NCBI GenBank assembly: GCA_000750105.3 | Contig: JPHH03000023.1 | Span: forward strand, 427,057 to 491,056 | DNA: 64,000 nucleotides | DNA from: Tolypocladium sp. Sup5 PDA-1 | Lineage: Eukaryota; Ascomycota; Sordariomycetes; Hypocreales; Ophiocordycipitaceae | Direction: 5' to 3' | Shown here: one piece after another, positions 31,397 to 42,672 of the stretch | How the letters are laid out: each line of letters opens with the position of its first letter | Position numbering within the stretch: the stretch's first letter is position 1 | The notes under the pieces: model-generated | Databases searched by the model: none | What the model saw: only the letters and a program-made list of their open reading frames with translations | What the model was told of the DNA's origin: nothing | Made by a program: the position numbers and the translations under genes

Positions 31397-33573
31397 ATGG
31401 CGTCACCCACGATACAACAGCAGCCGGACACGACGTCCATCCCGGGGTACATCATCCTGCCGGACCCGGACGAGAGCGCCTCCCAGGCCGCGGCCACGAC
31501 GCGGACGCAGGTGCACCCTCTAGGTACTTATACCATTTCGCATCTCCAGAGTCTTTTGGACTCGACTAACACCGTCAAGACCAGCTCTCCGCCCTCGAGA
31601 TCAGCGCCGCCGCCCGCCTCATCCGCGCGCACGTCGCGCCCAAGCAGCTCAAGTTCAACTGCATCACGCTCCGCGAGCCCAAGAAGAATGAGTACGCCGC
31701 GTTCCGCTCGCGCGTCGGCCCGCGCCCGGAGCGCCGCGCCTTCGCCATCGTCATCGAGCAGGGCAGCGCGTGCGTCGCCGAGGTCGTCGTCAACCTGACG
31801 CAGTCGCGCGTCGAGGACTGGCGCGCGCTCAAGGAGGTGGCGCCGACGCTGACGCTCGAGGACCTCGACGTCATGGAGCGCGTGGCCCGCAAGGACGAAA
31901 AGGTCATCGAGGCGTGCCGGGAGCTCGGCATCACGGACATGTCGTCCGTCTACTTTGACGCCTGGGCCATCGGCGTCGACCGCCGCTGGGGCTTCGAGCG
32001 CCGGCTCCAGCAGGGGCTGCCGTACTACCGCGCCTCGGCCTACGACAACCAGTACGCGCACCCGCTCGACTTCACCGTCGTGGCCGACACGGAGACGGAG
32101 GAGGTGCTCGCCGTCGACGTGCGGCGCGTCAACGGCGAGCGCACGCAGGTGCCGCTCGCGCAGCACAACTACCTCCCCGAGTTCATCGGCGACTCGTACC
32201 AGCCGCAGCGGCTCAAGCCCATCGACATCACGCAGCCCGAGGGCGTGTCCTTCCAGATGAAGGGCAACGAGATCGCGTGGGCCGGGTACAAGATGCACAT
32301 CGGCTTCAACTACCGCGAGGGCATCGTGCTGTCCGACGTGCGCATCGACGACCCCTACGAGGGCCGCGAGCGCACGCTCTTCAACCGCCTCAGCGTCGTC
32401 GAGATGGTGGTGCCGTACGGCAACCCGGAGCCGCCGCACCACAAGAAGCACGCCTTCGACGTGGGCGAGTACGGCAGCGGCTTCATGACCAACTCGCTCA
32501 AGCTCGGGTGCGACTGCAAGGGCGCCATCCACTACCTCGACGCCGTGCTGTCGACCAACAAGGGCCAGGCCGCCGTCATCAAGAACGCCGTGTGCATCCA
32601 CGAGGAGGACAACGGCCTGCTGTACAAGCACACCGACTTCCGCGACGGCAACGTCGTCTCGGCGCGCGACCGCCGCCTCATCATCTCGCAGATCATCACC
32701 GCCGCCAACTACGAGTACGGCTTCTACCACACCTTCATGCTCGACGGCACCTACAAGCTCGAGATCAAGCTGACCGGCATGCTCAACACCTACTGCCTGC
32801 ATCCCACGGAGACGGCCGCGCCCTGGGGCACCGAGGTCGCGCCCGGCATCAGCGCGCACAACCACCAGCACATCTTCTCGCTGCGCGTCGACCCCGAGGT
32901 GGACGGGCGCAACAACTCCGTCGTGCAGAGCGACGCGGTGCCGTCCGAGGCGCCCGTCGGGTCGGCCGAGAACCCCTACGGCAACGGCTTCTACTGCAAG
33001 AAGACGCCGCTGCGGACGGCCAAGGAGGGCGCCGCCGTCTACTGCCACGAGACGAGCCGCGCGTGGGACATTGTCAACCCCAACAGCATGCACCCCTGGG
33101 CCAAGAAGCCCGTGTCCTACAAGATCATCAACAACCAGTGCCCGGCCGTGCTCGCCAAGCCCGGCAGCGTCGTCTACGACCGCGCCGCCTTCGCGCGCAA
33201 GGCCCTCTGGGTGGTGCCCTACCGCGACTACGAGCTCTTCCCGGCGGGCGACTACGTGTGCCAGTCCACGGGCGCCGAGGGCTACCCGGACAACCTGTCG
33301 GTGCTGGACTGGACGAACCGCGACGAGCCCATCGAGAACACGGACATTGTGTGCTACGTGCAGTTCGGGCTGACGCACTTCCCGCGCACCGAGGACTTCC
33401 CCGTCATGCCGGCCGAGCCGGTGAGCGTGATGCTGCGCGCGAGCAACTTCTTCCAGAGGAACCCGGCGCTGTGGGTGCCGCCGTCGGCGCTGAGTAAAGA
33501 CGCGTCGTCGCGGAACGCGTTTTCCTCGGGCGGTTGCTGCGCAGACAAGAAGAAGTACCCAAGCCACTTGTAA
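31397..33573 (+). CDS. Copper (TPQ) amine oxidase with PTS1-like tail
   Basis: Oxidises a primary amine to the aldehyde, releasing ammonia and hydrogen peroxide. Two exons, 31397-31523 and 31580-33573, separated by a 56-bp intron (join reads VHPLDQLSALE), give 706 residues. Key features: catalytic-base Asp in HAFDVGEYGSGFM, the topaquinone precursor Tyr in TAANYEYGF (consensus NYD/E), and copper ligands in the HNHQH motif with a later conserved His (GLTHFPRTEDFPVMP). The carboxyl end is -SHL, which fits the PTS1 consensus, and known fungal amine oxidases of this type are peroxisomal. The penultimate region has a CC pair. Hydrogen peroxide would be handled by catalase there. It is divergent from a permease and near an SKL-tailed aldehyde dehydrogenase. 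Confidence 0.94.
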
Positions 33574-35436
33574 TTGACAGCATATGGAAAGAAAGCCTGG
33601 CATCGGCGGAAGCGTTTCCCTTACTAGATAGATAGCGATCTTGGACTCCACGTTTTGGAGAGGTCTCATCGAAAACAAGAATGTTTATGAATGCAACTGT
33701 GTCTTGTGAGTCGCGTGTCCAGTGTAACAGGAGACTGCCGTCAAGGAACAGCGAGCACGTGAGCACCGAGCTCGCCTGTTGGTCCTCCCGTTCGTCTATT
33801 CTCGTACGCACCCAGCGGCCCCATCCTGAAACCCGCTCCACGGCCCGCCCTCACGCCTCCTCTGCGGCCACGAAGCGCTGGCGACGGAGGCCGAGTGCCA
33901 GGCACAGCGCCTCGCCGGCGGGCACGCTGCCTCGAAGATGGGCGGGCGCGGTACCTCTTGCTTGTGCGAGGTACGGATACGGAGTACGGATAGACGATCG
34001 TGCATCAGAGGGTGCTGGTCTTAAAATAGCGACGCTGGGACGTGGATGATTTGGTGGCTGGTGGGGTCCATGTCAGGTACGTACCTAGACGCGCGCTTCC
34101 GCAGCCCATCCTCCGACCTCGACCAATCCGACGACGCGCACCGGCCAACCCTCGACGACTCTCCGGCTCCTTCAACGTCGACGATCCCCTGGATGACGGC
34201 CGTGGAACCGGCAGTGGCTGCGGGGCGTGGAGCGTCTCTGCTCCTGCTGCCGTGCGCGGCGTTGGTTCGCGGCGTGCTCCGTCCGCCGGCCCTACGTCCC
34301 TTCATCGACAGGACCACCTCCCCCTTTGGCGCCCAGATCTAGCCTCGAAGCCTCCATCGCGCCCCCAACCTAGGCCTTCATATGCAATGCGGCGGCCCCT
34401 TCATTTCCCGGCTCGTGTCTCTGTTGCCGCTGCGTCTGCGGTGGACGTGGTGAACTGACGGCCTTCATGCTGTGCACCTGGACTCGACCGGCGCCCTGAT
34501 GGGCAGCCCTCGAGACTCTCGCCCCGTGCCTGCTCGACCCCGGGCTTCTCTCCGCTTCACTGACGTCTGGCCATCAGAGGCACTTGCACCTTCAACCGTG
34601 GCAACATGTCCAAGCCTCATCCCCGGACGGCTCTAGCCGCCCCCAAGGCCCGGGAACAGGCCCGCGGCCAAGGCGGCGCTTCCTCATACTCCTCCCCTCC
34701 GCCGTGCCCCATATCGAGCTCCATCCAGGCTCTCGCCACCTCTTCCACACCACCCCCGGGAGCCCTCTCTGTACAACCGCCCCGTCTAGCCGCCCACGCT
34801 CCCGCCGTGTCCTCCTCCCCGGGCCAATATCAGCGACCCATTCCGCGCAGACTCGACCCTTTGGACACGGCGGCTTCGTTTCAGCGTTTGCCCCCTCCTC
34901 TTGTCCAGAGGCGTCTGTTTCATACGCACAACCGCCAACGGCCACATTGGACTTCTGTTTCTGTCTCTCCTCGTCGGTCGTCTGGCCCCGTCTCGCAATC
35001 TTAAAACAGGTCCATGGTCCGGCTCATGGGCCTGGTTTCTCTTTTCCTTTGCTTGAGCATCCTCCGGTCGTTTCGAAACTTTAGTCTACCTACGCCTGTT
35101 TCCTAATCCTCTACTTCGTTTTCTGTTCTTTTCCTTGCTCGTCGTTGTTTCCTTCGGGTTTCCAGGTTTCCGCTTTTGTTTTCACCTCGTCATCCCACGA
35201 GTTTCGTCTAATCCACCGTCTTCTCTCGCGTCTTCATTCCGCCCGGCCTGCTCTCATCTCGGTCTGCCCGCCCGGCCCCGTCTCGAGACCGCAGTCTGCC
35301 CTGGGCTGTGTCGTTGACACTACCCTAATCGGTAATCCTCTTTCGTCTTTCGTTCGACCGCGAGCCGGCCTCCTGGTCCCTTTCATCAAAAGTTCCCCTT
35401 GAGCTTTCTTTGTTTACACATCACCAACAACTCATC
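33574..35436. other. 1.9 kb spacer and CT-rich leader of the Myb gene
   Basis: No gene is supported. After the oxidase stop there is a tagatagatag stretch near 33622. A TACGGAGTA motif is at 33978. From about 34600 the plus strand is strongly pyrimidine-rich, typical of a long promoter and 5' UTR of a fungal regulatory gene. Confidence 0.5.
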
Positions 35437-35603
35437 ATGCCGAAACACACCCGCAATGTCAGCGCATCGCAGGCCCAGTACCCCGACGGGCTGCCTGCCT
35501 CCCTCGGGCCCTCCCCCATGTACACCCAGCAGCGCATGGCCATGCCCGCCAACTACTACGCCGCCGTCGCCTCCTCCTCCTCCTCCGCCATGCCTCTCCC
35601 TCC

Positions 35604-35639
<36 letters not shown>

Positions 35640-36578
35640 ACAGCAACCGCAGCAGCAGCCGGCCTACGACGCCTACCCGGCCGACGCCGTCTCCATCCCT
35701 CCCGCGCACCACCGCGCCAGCTCCGGGGCCTGGAGCCACCAGGACGACCAGCAGCTCGTCGCCGCGCGCATGCAGGGGCTCAACTGGGGCCAGATCAAGG
35801 ACGCCTTCTTCCCGTCCAAGACGGCCAACGCCTGCCGCAAGCGCCACGAGCGCCTCATGGAGCGCAAGGGGTCCGACGACTGGGACAACCGCAAGCTGCA
35901 GCGGCTGGCCAAGGAGTACATGGGCATGCGCAAGGAGATTTGGAGCGGGCTCGCCGCGCGCACCGGCGAGAAGTGGAACGTCGTCGAGCAAAAGGTGGCT
36001 CCATGAAGCCCCGATCTTGCGCTCGTGATGAGAAGGTGTGCTGACCATCCCAGTGCATGTCCAACGGCCTCAAGAACCTGCAGAGCGCTGCCCGCGCCGC
36101 GTCGCGCCGCGACCGTCTTGAGACGAGCTCGCATGTCACAGGGTATGACGACGACAGCGGCATTTCCGGCATCGGCCTGACCCCCGTTGATGAACTAGAC
36201 GCATCCTACAGCAGCCCTGAGACGGCGAGCTCGTCGGGCCCGTCCTATTCGTCCTCGAGCTACCACCACTTCCACCAGCAGCAACAGCAGCACCAGCAGC
36301 ACCAGCAGCACCAGCACCAGCACCAGCACCAGCAGCACCTCCAGCCGCAGCAGGGCTCGTACGCCGTCACCGCCTACGGGCCCGCCAGCTACGGCCACGG
36401 CTACTCGTCGAGTGTGAGCTCGACGGCGAGCGCGGCCGCCGGCCGACGGTATGCCTCGCACGGGGGCGGCCACAGCGAGGGGAGCAGTCCGTACATGGAC
36501 GCGGAGAGGCTGTCGAGCGCCGACATGGGCATCGGGGCCATCATCAACCGGCCGGGCGGAGGTAACAGGGTGTCCTAG
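35437..36578 (+). CDS. Two-repeat Myb/SANT-like DNA-binding protein with polyQ tracts
   Basis: A 360-residue putative transcription factor. Exons 35437-35994 and 36054-36578 flank a 59-bp intron (join VEQKCMSNG). Two Myb-like helices-turn-helix segments are adjacent: WSHQDDQQLVAARMQGLNW...ACRKRHERLM (about residues 97-138) and DDWDNRKLQRLAKEYMGM...EKWNVVEQK (about 145-188). An uninterrupted run of 11 CAG codons precedes them (35605-35637) and a Gln/His-rich tract follows (36271-36346). The tail is Ser/Tyr/Gly-rich. The very long CT-rich leader suggests strong translational or transcriptional control. The target genes are unknown. I cannot assign it to a named fungal Myb. Confidence 0.85.
35605..35637 (+). 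repeat. (CAG)11 polyglutamine tract
   Basis: Eleven perfect cag units inside the Myb gene code for glutamine; a candidate length-polymorphic site. Confidence 0.95.
36271..36346 (+). repeat. CAG/CAC-rich Gln/His tract
   Basis: Mixed cag and cac codons encode alternating runs of Gln and His in the carboxyl half of the Myb-like protein. Confidence 0.9.
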
Positions 36579-37173
36579 GCGTACCGCCTTTACGTTCCCT
36601 TTCTTCCGCTGATTACGACTCCTTTTCATCTTTTTGCGTTTCCCATCTCTCCCCCTTTTTCCGTTTACATTCATTAGCCAACGCTGCAATGACGAGGAGC
36701 ACTGGGCGGCGTTGGCGGGCGTTGTGATGCTTTGCGGGGGAGGCTTTTTTTCACTACCAGCGACGATACGATGCGATGCGGTTTCTTTTTGTCAAGAGCG
36801 AGCTTGGCTGGACAGCTAAGCAGTACAGACGGGGTAGACGAGGCTACAGCGGTGATATCTGGACCGGGCAGATGCAGACACCGCGCTCAAGATGGCGGAT
36901 TATTACTGTACAACAGAATAGAGGCGTGCAAAGAAAGACGGCCAAGTTTGAGGGACATCAATTGATGAAACAGCATGTTTTTGTCACGTCTGTCTGCCAT
37001 CTACTCTACAGCTGCGTGTCTACTAGTCCGTACATGCCCCCGACAAAGACACGCTGCGCGCCATCGCACATTTAGAGATGGGTTAGTGTACACGGAACGC
37101 CCTCCCGCCTCTTCCCTTCGGCTCCCGCCAAATCATACAATATATCAGTACCTGTACACACAAAGTACGGGTG
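36579..37173. other. 3' spacer between convergent Myb and COX10 genes
   Basis: About 600 bases without a supported gene; contains a TAGTCCGTA motif at 37024. Confidence 0.5.
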
Positions 37174-38688
37174 TCATGGCCGTGCGGGCGCTGCCGGTCC
37201 CGCCATCTCTCCCACCTTGGCAGCCGTCATGCTGGCCATCTCCTGCAGCTCGTCCTCCTCTTCCCACTCCCCCTCGTCGTGCTCGTCGCCAAACGCGCTC
37301 CGCCACGCCCTGCTCCACATGCCCTTCTTGTGCAGCAGCGCCAGGATCATGACCCCCGGCAGGTGCCACACGCTCGCCCAGAAGAGGCCCCTCGCGCTGC
37401 CCTTGTGGCCCTCGTGCCTCCAGAAGCGCACCGCCTCGCGCACCAGCCACAGGTTGATGGGCAGGCTGGTCGCCGCAAAGGACCACTCCGTCACGCCCGC
37501 GGCGCACAGCGACAGGCAGATGGGGATGAAGACGAGGCTGTAGCGCAGCGCGACGCGCGCGTTGCGGGCCGGGTTCGTCCACGCCAGCATCCGCAGGCCG
37601 GCGGCTTTGTATTCCTCTCGGATGCCCCAGCTGAGGGCCATGAAGTGCGGGAACTGCCAGGCAAAGAGCAAGCCGGCGAGGAGCCAGCCGCCTATCGACG
37701 AGCCGTCGCTCGCAAACAACAGCTCCCGCCACGACCCGTCGTTTGTCGCCGTTTCGCCTGCGGCGGCTGCCCAGCCCATCAGCGGCGGGATCCCGCCCAC
37801 AACGGCGCCGATCCAGGTGTTGAAGGCAGTGACTGCCTTGAGGGGCGTGTAAATGCCGGCGTATAGGATGATATTCGACAGCCCCAGGAACGAGACTGTG
37901 GGATTGACGCCAAAGTACAATGCGCCCACGCCCGTCGCGCCCGCGAGTATGGCAAAGAAGGCAGCGCCCCGGGTGGAAATCAGCTTCCTCACCAGCGGGC
38001 GGTTTCGTGTCCGCGACATTTTGGCATCGGTGGACGGCTCGTAGAGCATGTTTAGCGCATTGGCGCTCGCCGAGCACAGCGCCGTGCCGGTCGTCAGGAA
38101 CAGGAGAGTCAATGGGCTCAGACTCGGCGTCTCGGTCATGCTCGGCGTCAGCATCTCGGGCACGGGGTACAGCGCGTATGGCGCCATGGCCGTCAGCACC
38201 ACGAGGACTGTTAATCGCGGCTTGGAGAGGGAGAGGAGCGTCGACAGGATTCGGCGAACAGAGTTTGCAGGTTGCGCCGCGGCGACGTTGGTGAGGGTTG
38301 AGGAGGCATTGGCGGGCAGGGTGGCGTCGGGCGATTCTGAGCCCGCGGCTGCTTGTTTCCGAGCCTGCCTCCGACGATGGGGGGGGAGGTCTGCCAGCGA
38401 TTGGGGTGTTTCCGACATGGTCGCCGTGGACGCGGCCGTCGCCGAGGTCGCGGTCGAGGTCGCTCGGGGCTTGTGGCTCGCGACGAGCGACTCGAGGCAA
38501 TTGGACCGCTCAAACAGTCGGTTCGACAGGAAGAAGCCGGCACTCGCGAGCGGCGACACGGCCGAGCTCCGGGGCGCCCGCAGGCCCGCGGCCGAGGAGA
38601 GCCATCGCGCCGAGCTGCGAGGTCGAGGCGCCTGGACGGCGAGGCAGCGCAGCTCCGTGGCGCGGGCTAGGATTCGTGGTGGCCGCAT
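37174..38688 (-). CDS. COX10: Protoheme IX farnesyltransferase, mitochondrial
   Basis: Converts heme B to heme O for cytochrome c oxidase, in the mitochondrial inner membrane. A single exon of 504 residues starts at the ATG at 38688. The first 45 residues are rich in Arg and Ser with few acidic residues (RPPRILARATELRC), a typical mitochondrial presequence. The UbiA-family core begins near residue 143 (LSLSKPRLTVLVVLTAMAPY). The prenyl-diphosphate/Mg-binding signature is present as NALNMLYEPSTDAKMSRTRN with the following RPL, and a second conserved loop is seen at YTPLKAVTAFNTWIGA. About eight membrane helices follow. The carboxyl tail after residue 465 is acidic and variable. Confidence 0.95.
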   Translation of the reverse strand: MRPPRILARATELRCLAVQAPRPRSSARWLSSAAGLRAPRSSAVSPLASAGFFLSNRLFERSNCLESLVASHKPRATSTATSATAASTATMSETPQSLADLPPHRRRQARKQAAAGSESPDATLPANASSTLTNVAAAQPANSVRRILSTLLSLSKPRLTVLVVLTAMAPYALYPVPEMLTPSMTETPSLSPLTLLFLTTGTALCSASANALNMLYEPSTDAKMSRTRNRPLVRKLISTRGAAFFAILAGATGVGALYFGVNPTVSFLGLSNIILYAGIYTPLKAVTAFNTWIGAVVGGIPPLMGWAAAAGETATNDGSWRELLFASDGSSIGGWLLAGLLFAWQFPHFMALSWGIREEYKAAGLRMLAWTNPARNARVALRYSLVFIPICLSLCAAGVTEWSFAATSLPINLWLVREAVRFWRHEGHKGSARGLFWASVWHLPGVMILALLHKKGMWSRAWRSAFGDEHDEGEWEEEDELQEMASMTAAKVGEMAGPAAPARP

Positions 38689-40013
38689 GGTCGCCTGCCG
38701 GCTGCAAGCATGGCGTCTCGCGCGAGGCTCGGTCCGCGGAGGCGTGAGGTGCCCTGGGCGTTGTGGTTCAGGATTGGGTGCGGCGAAGTATGTATGGGCT
38801 GGTCAGCTCATGGTGGTGGTGTTCTAGAAGTTTTGGACGGATTGGACAGTCGGACGTTGCACACGTGGGGAATCATGTGACGGCGCCGTGGTGCCTACCC
38901 TAGAGACAATGGAGTAGTAAGTAGACTTGGCATGCTCCAAACCTCCCAAGCAAAACCGGGGACGTAAACACGACCGCGTATGACAATTTCCAACGTGCCT
39001 GAAACATTCACGGCCAAGAGGCTGCAGAGTAAGATGTTTAAACAGCCGTCGTCTTCTCGGGACTGTTGCACAGACGCCACGGGAGACGCGCTGCAGACCC
39101 CGCACAAGTGACAGGATACGAACACAGCCGCACCATAATCAACTCACATAACTCGCCGACACCATCATGGCTGAACAATCTCGCAGTCCCTTTCATCCTT
39201 TACCGTGAGCTTTGACGACGTTCATCTTCCCCATGGAGCCAGATCAGCCATGACCAGGTGCTGGGCTCAATGGGAGAGCATGTACGCTGCGCGCACGGGC
39301 AGTTCAACGTCTCCGTGCCACTGCGAAAATGTTGGAGGCGTTTCTAACAAGGGATGTGAGGTCGTTTGAGGCCTATGTGACTGAATATTCTCATATAGGT
39401 ATGCGTCTGTCCCCGAGACCAGCTAGCCTAGAACAAGGCATGGTTTGGCTGGAACAGCTGCGCCATCTGCCCGGAGTGTCACCACGACCACGTCCGTTGT
39501 CGGCGTCGCAGCCGTACGGGGCGTCGAATATTGGCCATGGACACGCCTTGCAGGGCGGCATCTGCGGGGCGCAGGCGTCGGTGGTCATGGCTGAGCTGTA
39601 CGAAAGTGAGGCGACGGTGCTGAAGCTCGAGGAACGCTGGAGGGCGGCGGAGTAGAAGAAGATCAAGGTGTGTTTGACGAGATATTCGTCTGGACAGGAG
39701 AAGATGAGTCTTGTGCAATTGGACCAACAATTCGCGGGGAAGAAGCCAGTATCTCCAGGTGACAGGGACAGGCATTACGTCGCCAATTCTTCTTGACGAC
39801 TGTGCTTGCACAGTGAAACTCGGTGCTTGAACTGCATCATATTGTTTTGTCATCACCCCCCCAGCTGTCTCAGTGTGGGATGCAGTCGGACAAAACGGGC
39901 AGACACGTGAGTCTGTGCAACGTCGTCCTCGGCGCCGACCTCCATCCTTCAACGCTCGGAGTCGACGCAATCATACAAGTTCGACATCCTCGCAGCGTTG
40001 ACTCTTTGTCGAC
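38689..40013. other. 1.3 kb spacer with one weak ORF
   Basis: Between COX10 (minus) and the paraoxonase-like gene (plus). A plus-strand ORF 39329-39655 (108 residues, ATG start, no recognisable motif) could be an exon of a small gene, possibly preceded by coding sequence from an ATG near 39168, but I could not build a convincing splice model. Confidence 0.4.
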
Positions 40014-41336
40014 ATGGGGTCAAAAACAGTCTTCGTAAGTCCATCCGCTTCGCCATTTGCATCACCGATGGCTGTATCGTCGGATGCTCGACTCGCTTCG
40101 TCGCCCGCATGCTCACCACGCGATAGATCGTTCTGGCACTGGCCGTGCTATCGCCCTTCCTCTACGAGCGCGGCCAATTCGCCTTGATGTTCTACAACAA
40201 CGCGCCTGAGCGCCTGCCCAGGATTGATGCGTTCAGGAGCCACAGCATAAAGTTTGCTGATCGGGTGAGGAGCTGTGAGGATGTGCTCCTGCTAGAGGAA
40301 CAGGGCCTTGCGATTGTGGCCTGCGATCCGGGACGGGAGAGATGGAACACCGTCATGGTGCGTGCGTGTGTTGCTTGCGTCAATGCCTCCTGGCTCACTG
40401 AAGCGACAGGGTATTTTCCTCCCTGGCCCGGTTGCCAGCGCCGGGCTCTATGCCTACGAGTACAGCCGTGAAGACGCTGGCATCCCCGACGCGGAAGCTC
40501 TCAAGAGCATCGAGCTTGCAAACTTCCCCGCCGGGCAAGACCTTCACACCCTGGGCATGGCATACGACGAGGCGACATCTACCCTGTTCGTATGCAACCA
40601 TGCCAAGGCCAGCTCCCGCATCGAAATGTTCAAGCTGGACGTCGGCACGCTGACTGCGACGCACATCCGTACGATCCTGCACCCGCTCGTCCACGCCCCC
40701 AACGCCATTGTCCTGATAAACAGCAACGAGCTTTACGTCACCAACGACCACCTTGTCCCGGCGAGGCAGGTCAAGATACTGTCGCAGCTGGAGACCTACA
40801 TCGCGGCCCCGACGGGGACCGTCGTCCACGTCAAACTCCGAAGTGATGGGGTGCAAGCCCACGTCGTCGCGCGCCTGGCCTACGCAAACGGCATCGAGAT
40901 ACTGAACAGCACTACCGTGGCGGTCGCCTCTACCAACAAGGGAGCCGTATATCTGTACACGAAGTCGCCCGACTCGGCTCTCAAGTACCAGTCACAGTTC
41001 CCCGTGCCCTTCATGCCGGACAACCTCTCCCTCTCGGCCGGTAAGCTCTTGATTGCCGGCCATCCCCACTTCCCAAGCCTCTTCAAGTTCGCCAAGTCAC
41101 GCCACGTCTGCAACGATCCCGCGGAACTCGCCAAAGCAACGGCGGAGATGAAGGAGTACTGCAGTACGGCAGAGGCGACGTCTTGGGTGTCCGAATGGAG
41201 CGAAGAGGGAGGGTTGAGGCATCTGTATGCGGGTACCGAGTATCCCACCAGCGCAACGGCGGCGAGGGATGCAAAGAGGGGTGTAGGCATTGTAGCAGGG
41301 CTGTATGCAAAGGGGATTATGGTTTGGAGGGAGTAA
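40014..41336 (+). CDS. Paraoxonase/arylesterase-like six-bladed beta-propeller
   Basis: A 392-residue calcium-dependent hydrolase-like protein (paraoxonase/SMP-30-like superfamily). Three exons: 40014-40034, 40127-40357 and 40410-41336, with introns of 92 and 52 bp that keep the frame (MGSKTVF|IVLALAVLSPFL and WNTVM|GIFLPGPV). The amino terminus has a hydrophobic stretch (VFIVLALAVLSPFLY) that acts as signal anchor, as in animal PONs. Family-like segments include SCEDVLLLEEQGLAIVACD (first blade, with Glu-Asp of the calcium site), HPLVHAPNAIVLINSNELYVTNDH (Asn and Asn-Asp ligands) and YANGIEILNS. It likely hydrolyses lactones or esters; the true substrate is unknown. Confidence 0.85.
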
Positions 41337-41641
41337 AGCGAGTCTGTGGTCCCATTGGTGTTGGCTGGGGTAGCGCAGCAACCGCGTCCCTGGCTGCTTC
41401 GTGTCTCTTGCTCGCCCCTTATCTAAGGCTACACTCTTATAATACCGCGCTGTTGTCTAGTATCTAGATCCATATTTAGAGTCCAAGTGGTACGATTTCT
41501 CCCTTTTCTAATGCCAAAGCCATGCTGTTCATTGAATACGATTGCTTAACCGCGAAGCTATCCTTTAGAAGCTGTTCATTGCAGGCTATGCTGCAAACCG
41601 CTCACCTCCACTGGTTATTCAGCTGCAGCAAGCGAATCCCA
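41337..41641. other. Spacer
   Basis: About 300 bases of AT-richer sequence between the stops of two convergent genes; nothing recognised. Confidence 0.5.
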
Positions 41642-41911
41642 TCAGAATACCGCACACGCCCTGCAAAGTTCCATTTCTATGAAGGTGTCTTCTAGCGTCC
41701 AGTCGGGACAGAAATCTGGTTTGATCTTGGGATCGTTGGCCACTTTTGCGGATGCGCCGTCACGCCACAAGGGGCAGTACGTCCACCCCCAGTCGGCTTC
41801 TTCCTCGCGTAATGTGTGGCCTAATATGCCATGTTCGGAGATTCGGCTTTTTCGGCGACAGAGTCTCGATGGACATGGGCAATAGTACCGAAATCGTATG
41901 CCTTGGCACAT
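41642..41911 (-). CDS. Small cysteine-rich hypothetical protein
   Basis: An 89-residue protein from the ATG at 41911 (the frame is open upstream only from a TTG). It begins MCQGIRFRYYCPCPSRLCRR and ends MELCRACAVF, with further Cys at TYCPL and FCPDW: eight Cys in all, several as CxC or CxxC pairs. This layout resembles small uncharacterised fungal proteins that start with MC and a Tyr-Cys-x-Cys motif, and may bind zinc. No signal peptide, so it is probably intracellular. No function can be given. Confidence 0.5.
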   Translation of the reverse strand: MCQGIRFRYYCPCPSRLCRRKSRISEHGILGHTLREEEADWGWTYCPLWRDGASAKVANDPKIKPDFCPDWTLEDTFIEMELCRACAVF

Positions 41912-42672
41912 CGTGAATGGTGGTTTGGCGGTCAACGACGCCTTTGTGCAGGGGAAGGTGTGTTTGTTTCACCTCGGCGGGCTTGGGTTTGGTCCCGAAA
42001 AGAAGGACGAAGGATGTAGAGTGGTGGCCGAACTGGGCAAGCTACATGGTTCCAAGGACTGCGCAAAGAACCTCATTGGCAGTCATTTATATTGCACATT
42101 TTAATTGACTGGGAGGCTTGTATTGAGGCGATCTGATCAGCCGCAGAGATGTTCGTGAATAGCTGCAGACGTCTTTGTGAACAGCCGCAGACGTGTCGTC
42201 TTTGATCTGAACACGTCTAGGAAGTCATGCCGGCGACGTCATGTCGTCCATTTGAACGTCTAGGCACGCACCGAGTACACTCAGCGGGAGAAAGCTCAGT
42301 GGGAGTATAAGCGAATAAGTTATAGATAAATATGGTCCTCTTCACCCTCGTCCGACTGTCATGTAGACTGCATCACTATTTGACTGCTTTCATGTTTTGT
42401 ACCGAGCGGCTATGGCTATTGGCCGGAAGGGTATACGGTAAATGGCCCGTGATAAAGCTGCAAAGGATGAAGTTCATAGGGTATTCTCCTAGATAAAGAG
42501 GCAACAGACGATGAACAGAGGAAAAAGAACAAACAGAGGTGAGTAATCATCCAACATCCGAGGATTCACGGCACAGGCACCACGCATAAGTCAGGGCCAG
42601 TGGCTTACATGATATACATATGTACGATTAGTTTAACTAGAGCAGTAGCGATATGATACTAATGCCAATAAC
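41912..42672. other. AT-rich spacer
   Basis: About 760 bases without a supported gene. Near 42140-42205 there is a loose direct repeat (gaatagctgcagacgtctttgtgaa and gaacagccgcagacgtgtcgtcttt). Confidence 0.5.

Noticed and set aside
31528..33678. 716-residue open frame opposite the amine oxidase
   Set aside because: Same GC3 shadow effect; composition is Val/Arg/Leu-rich without motifs.
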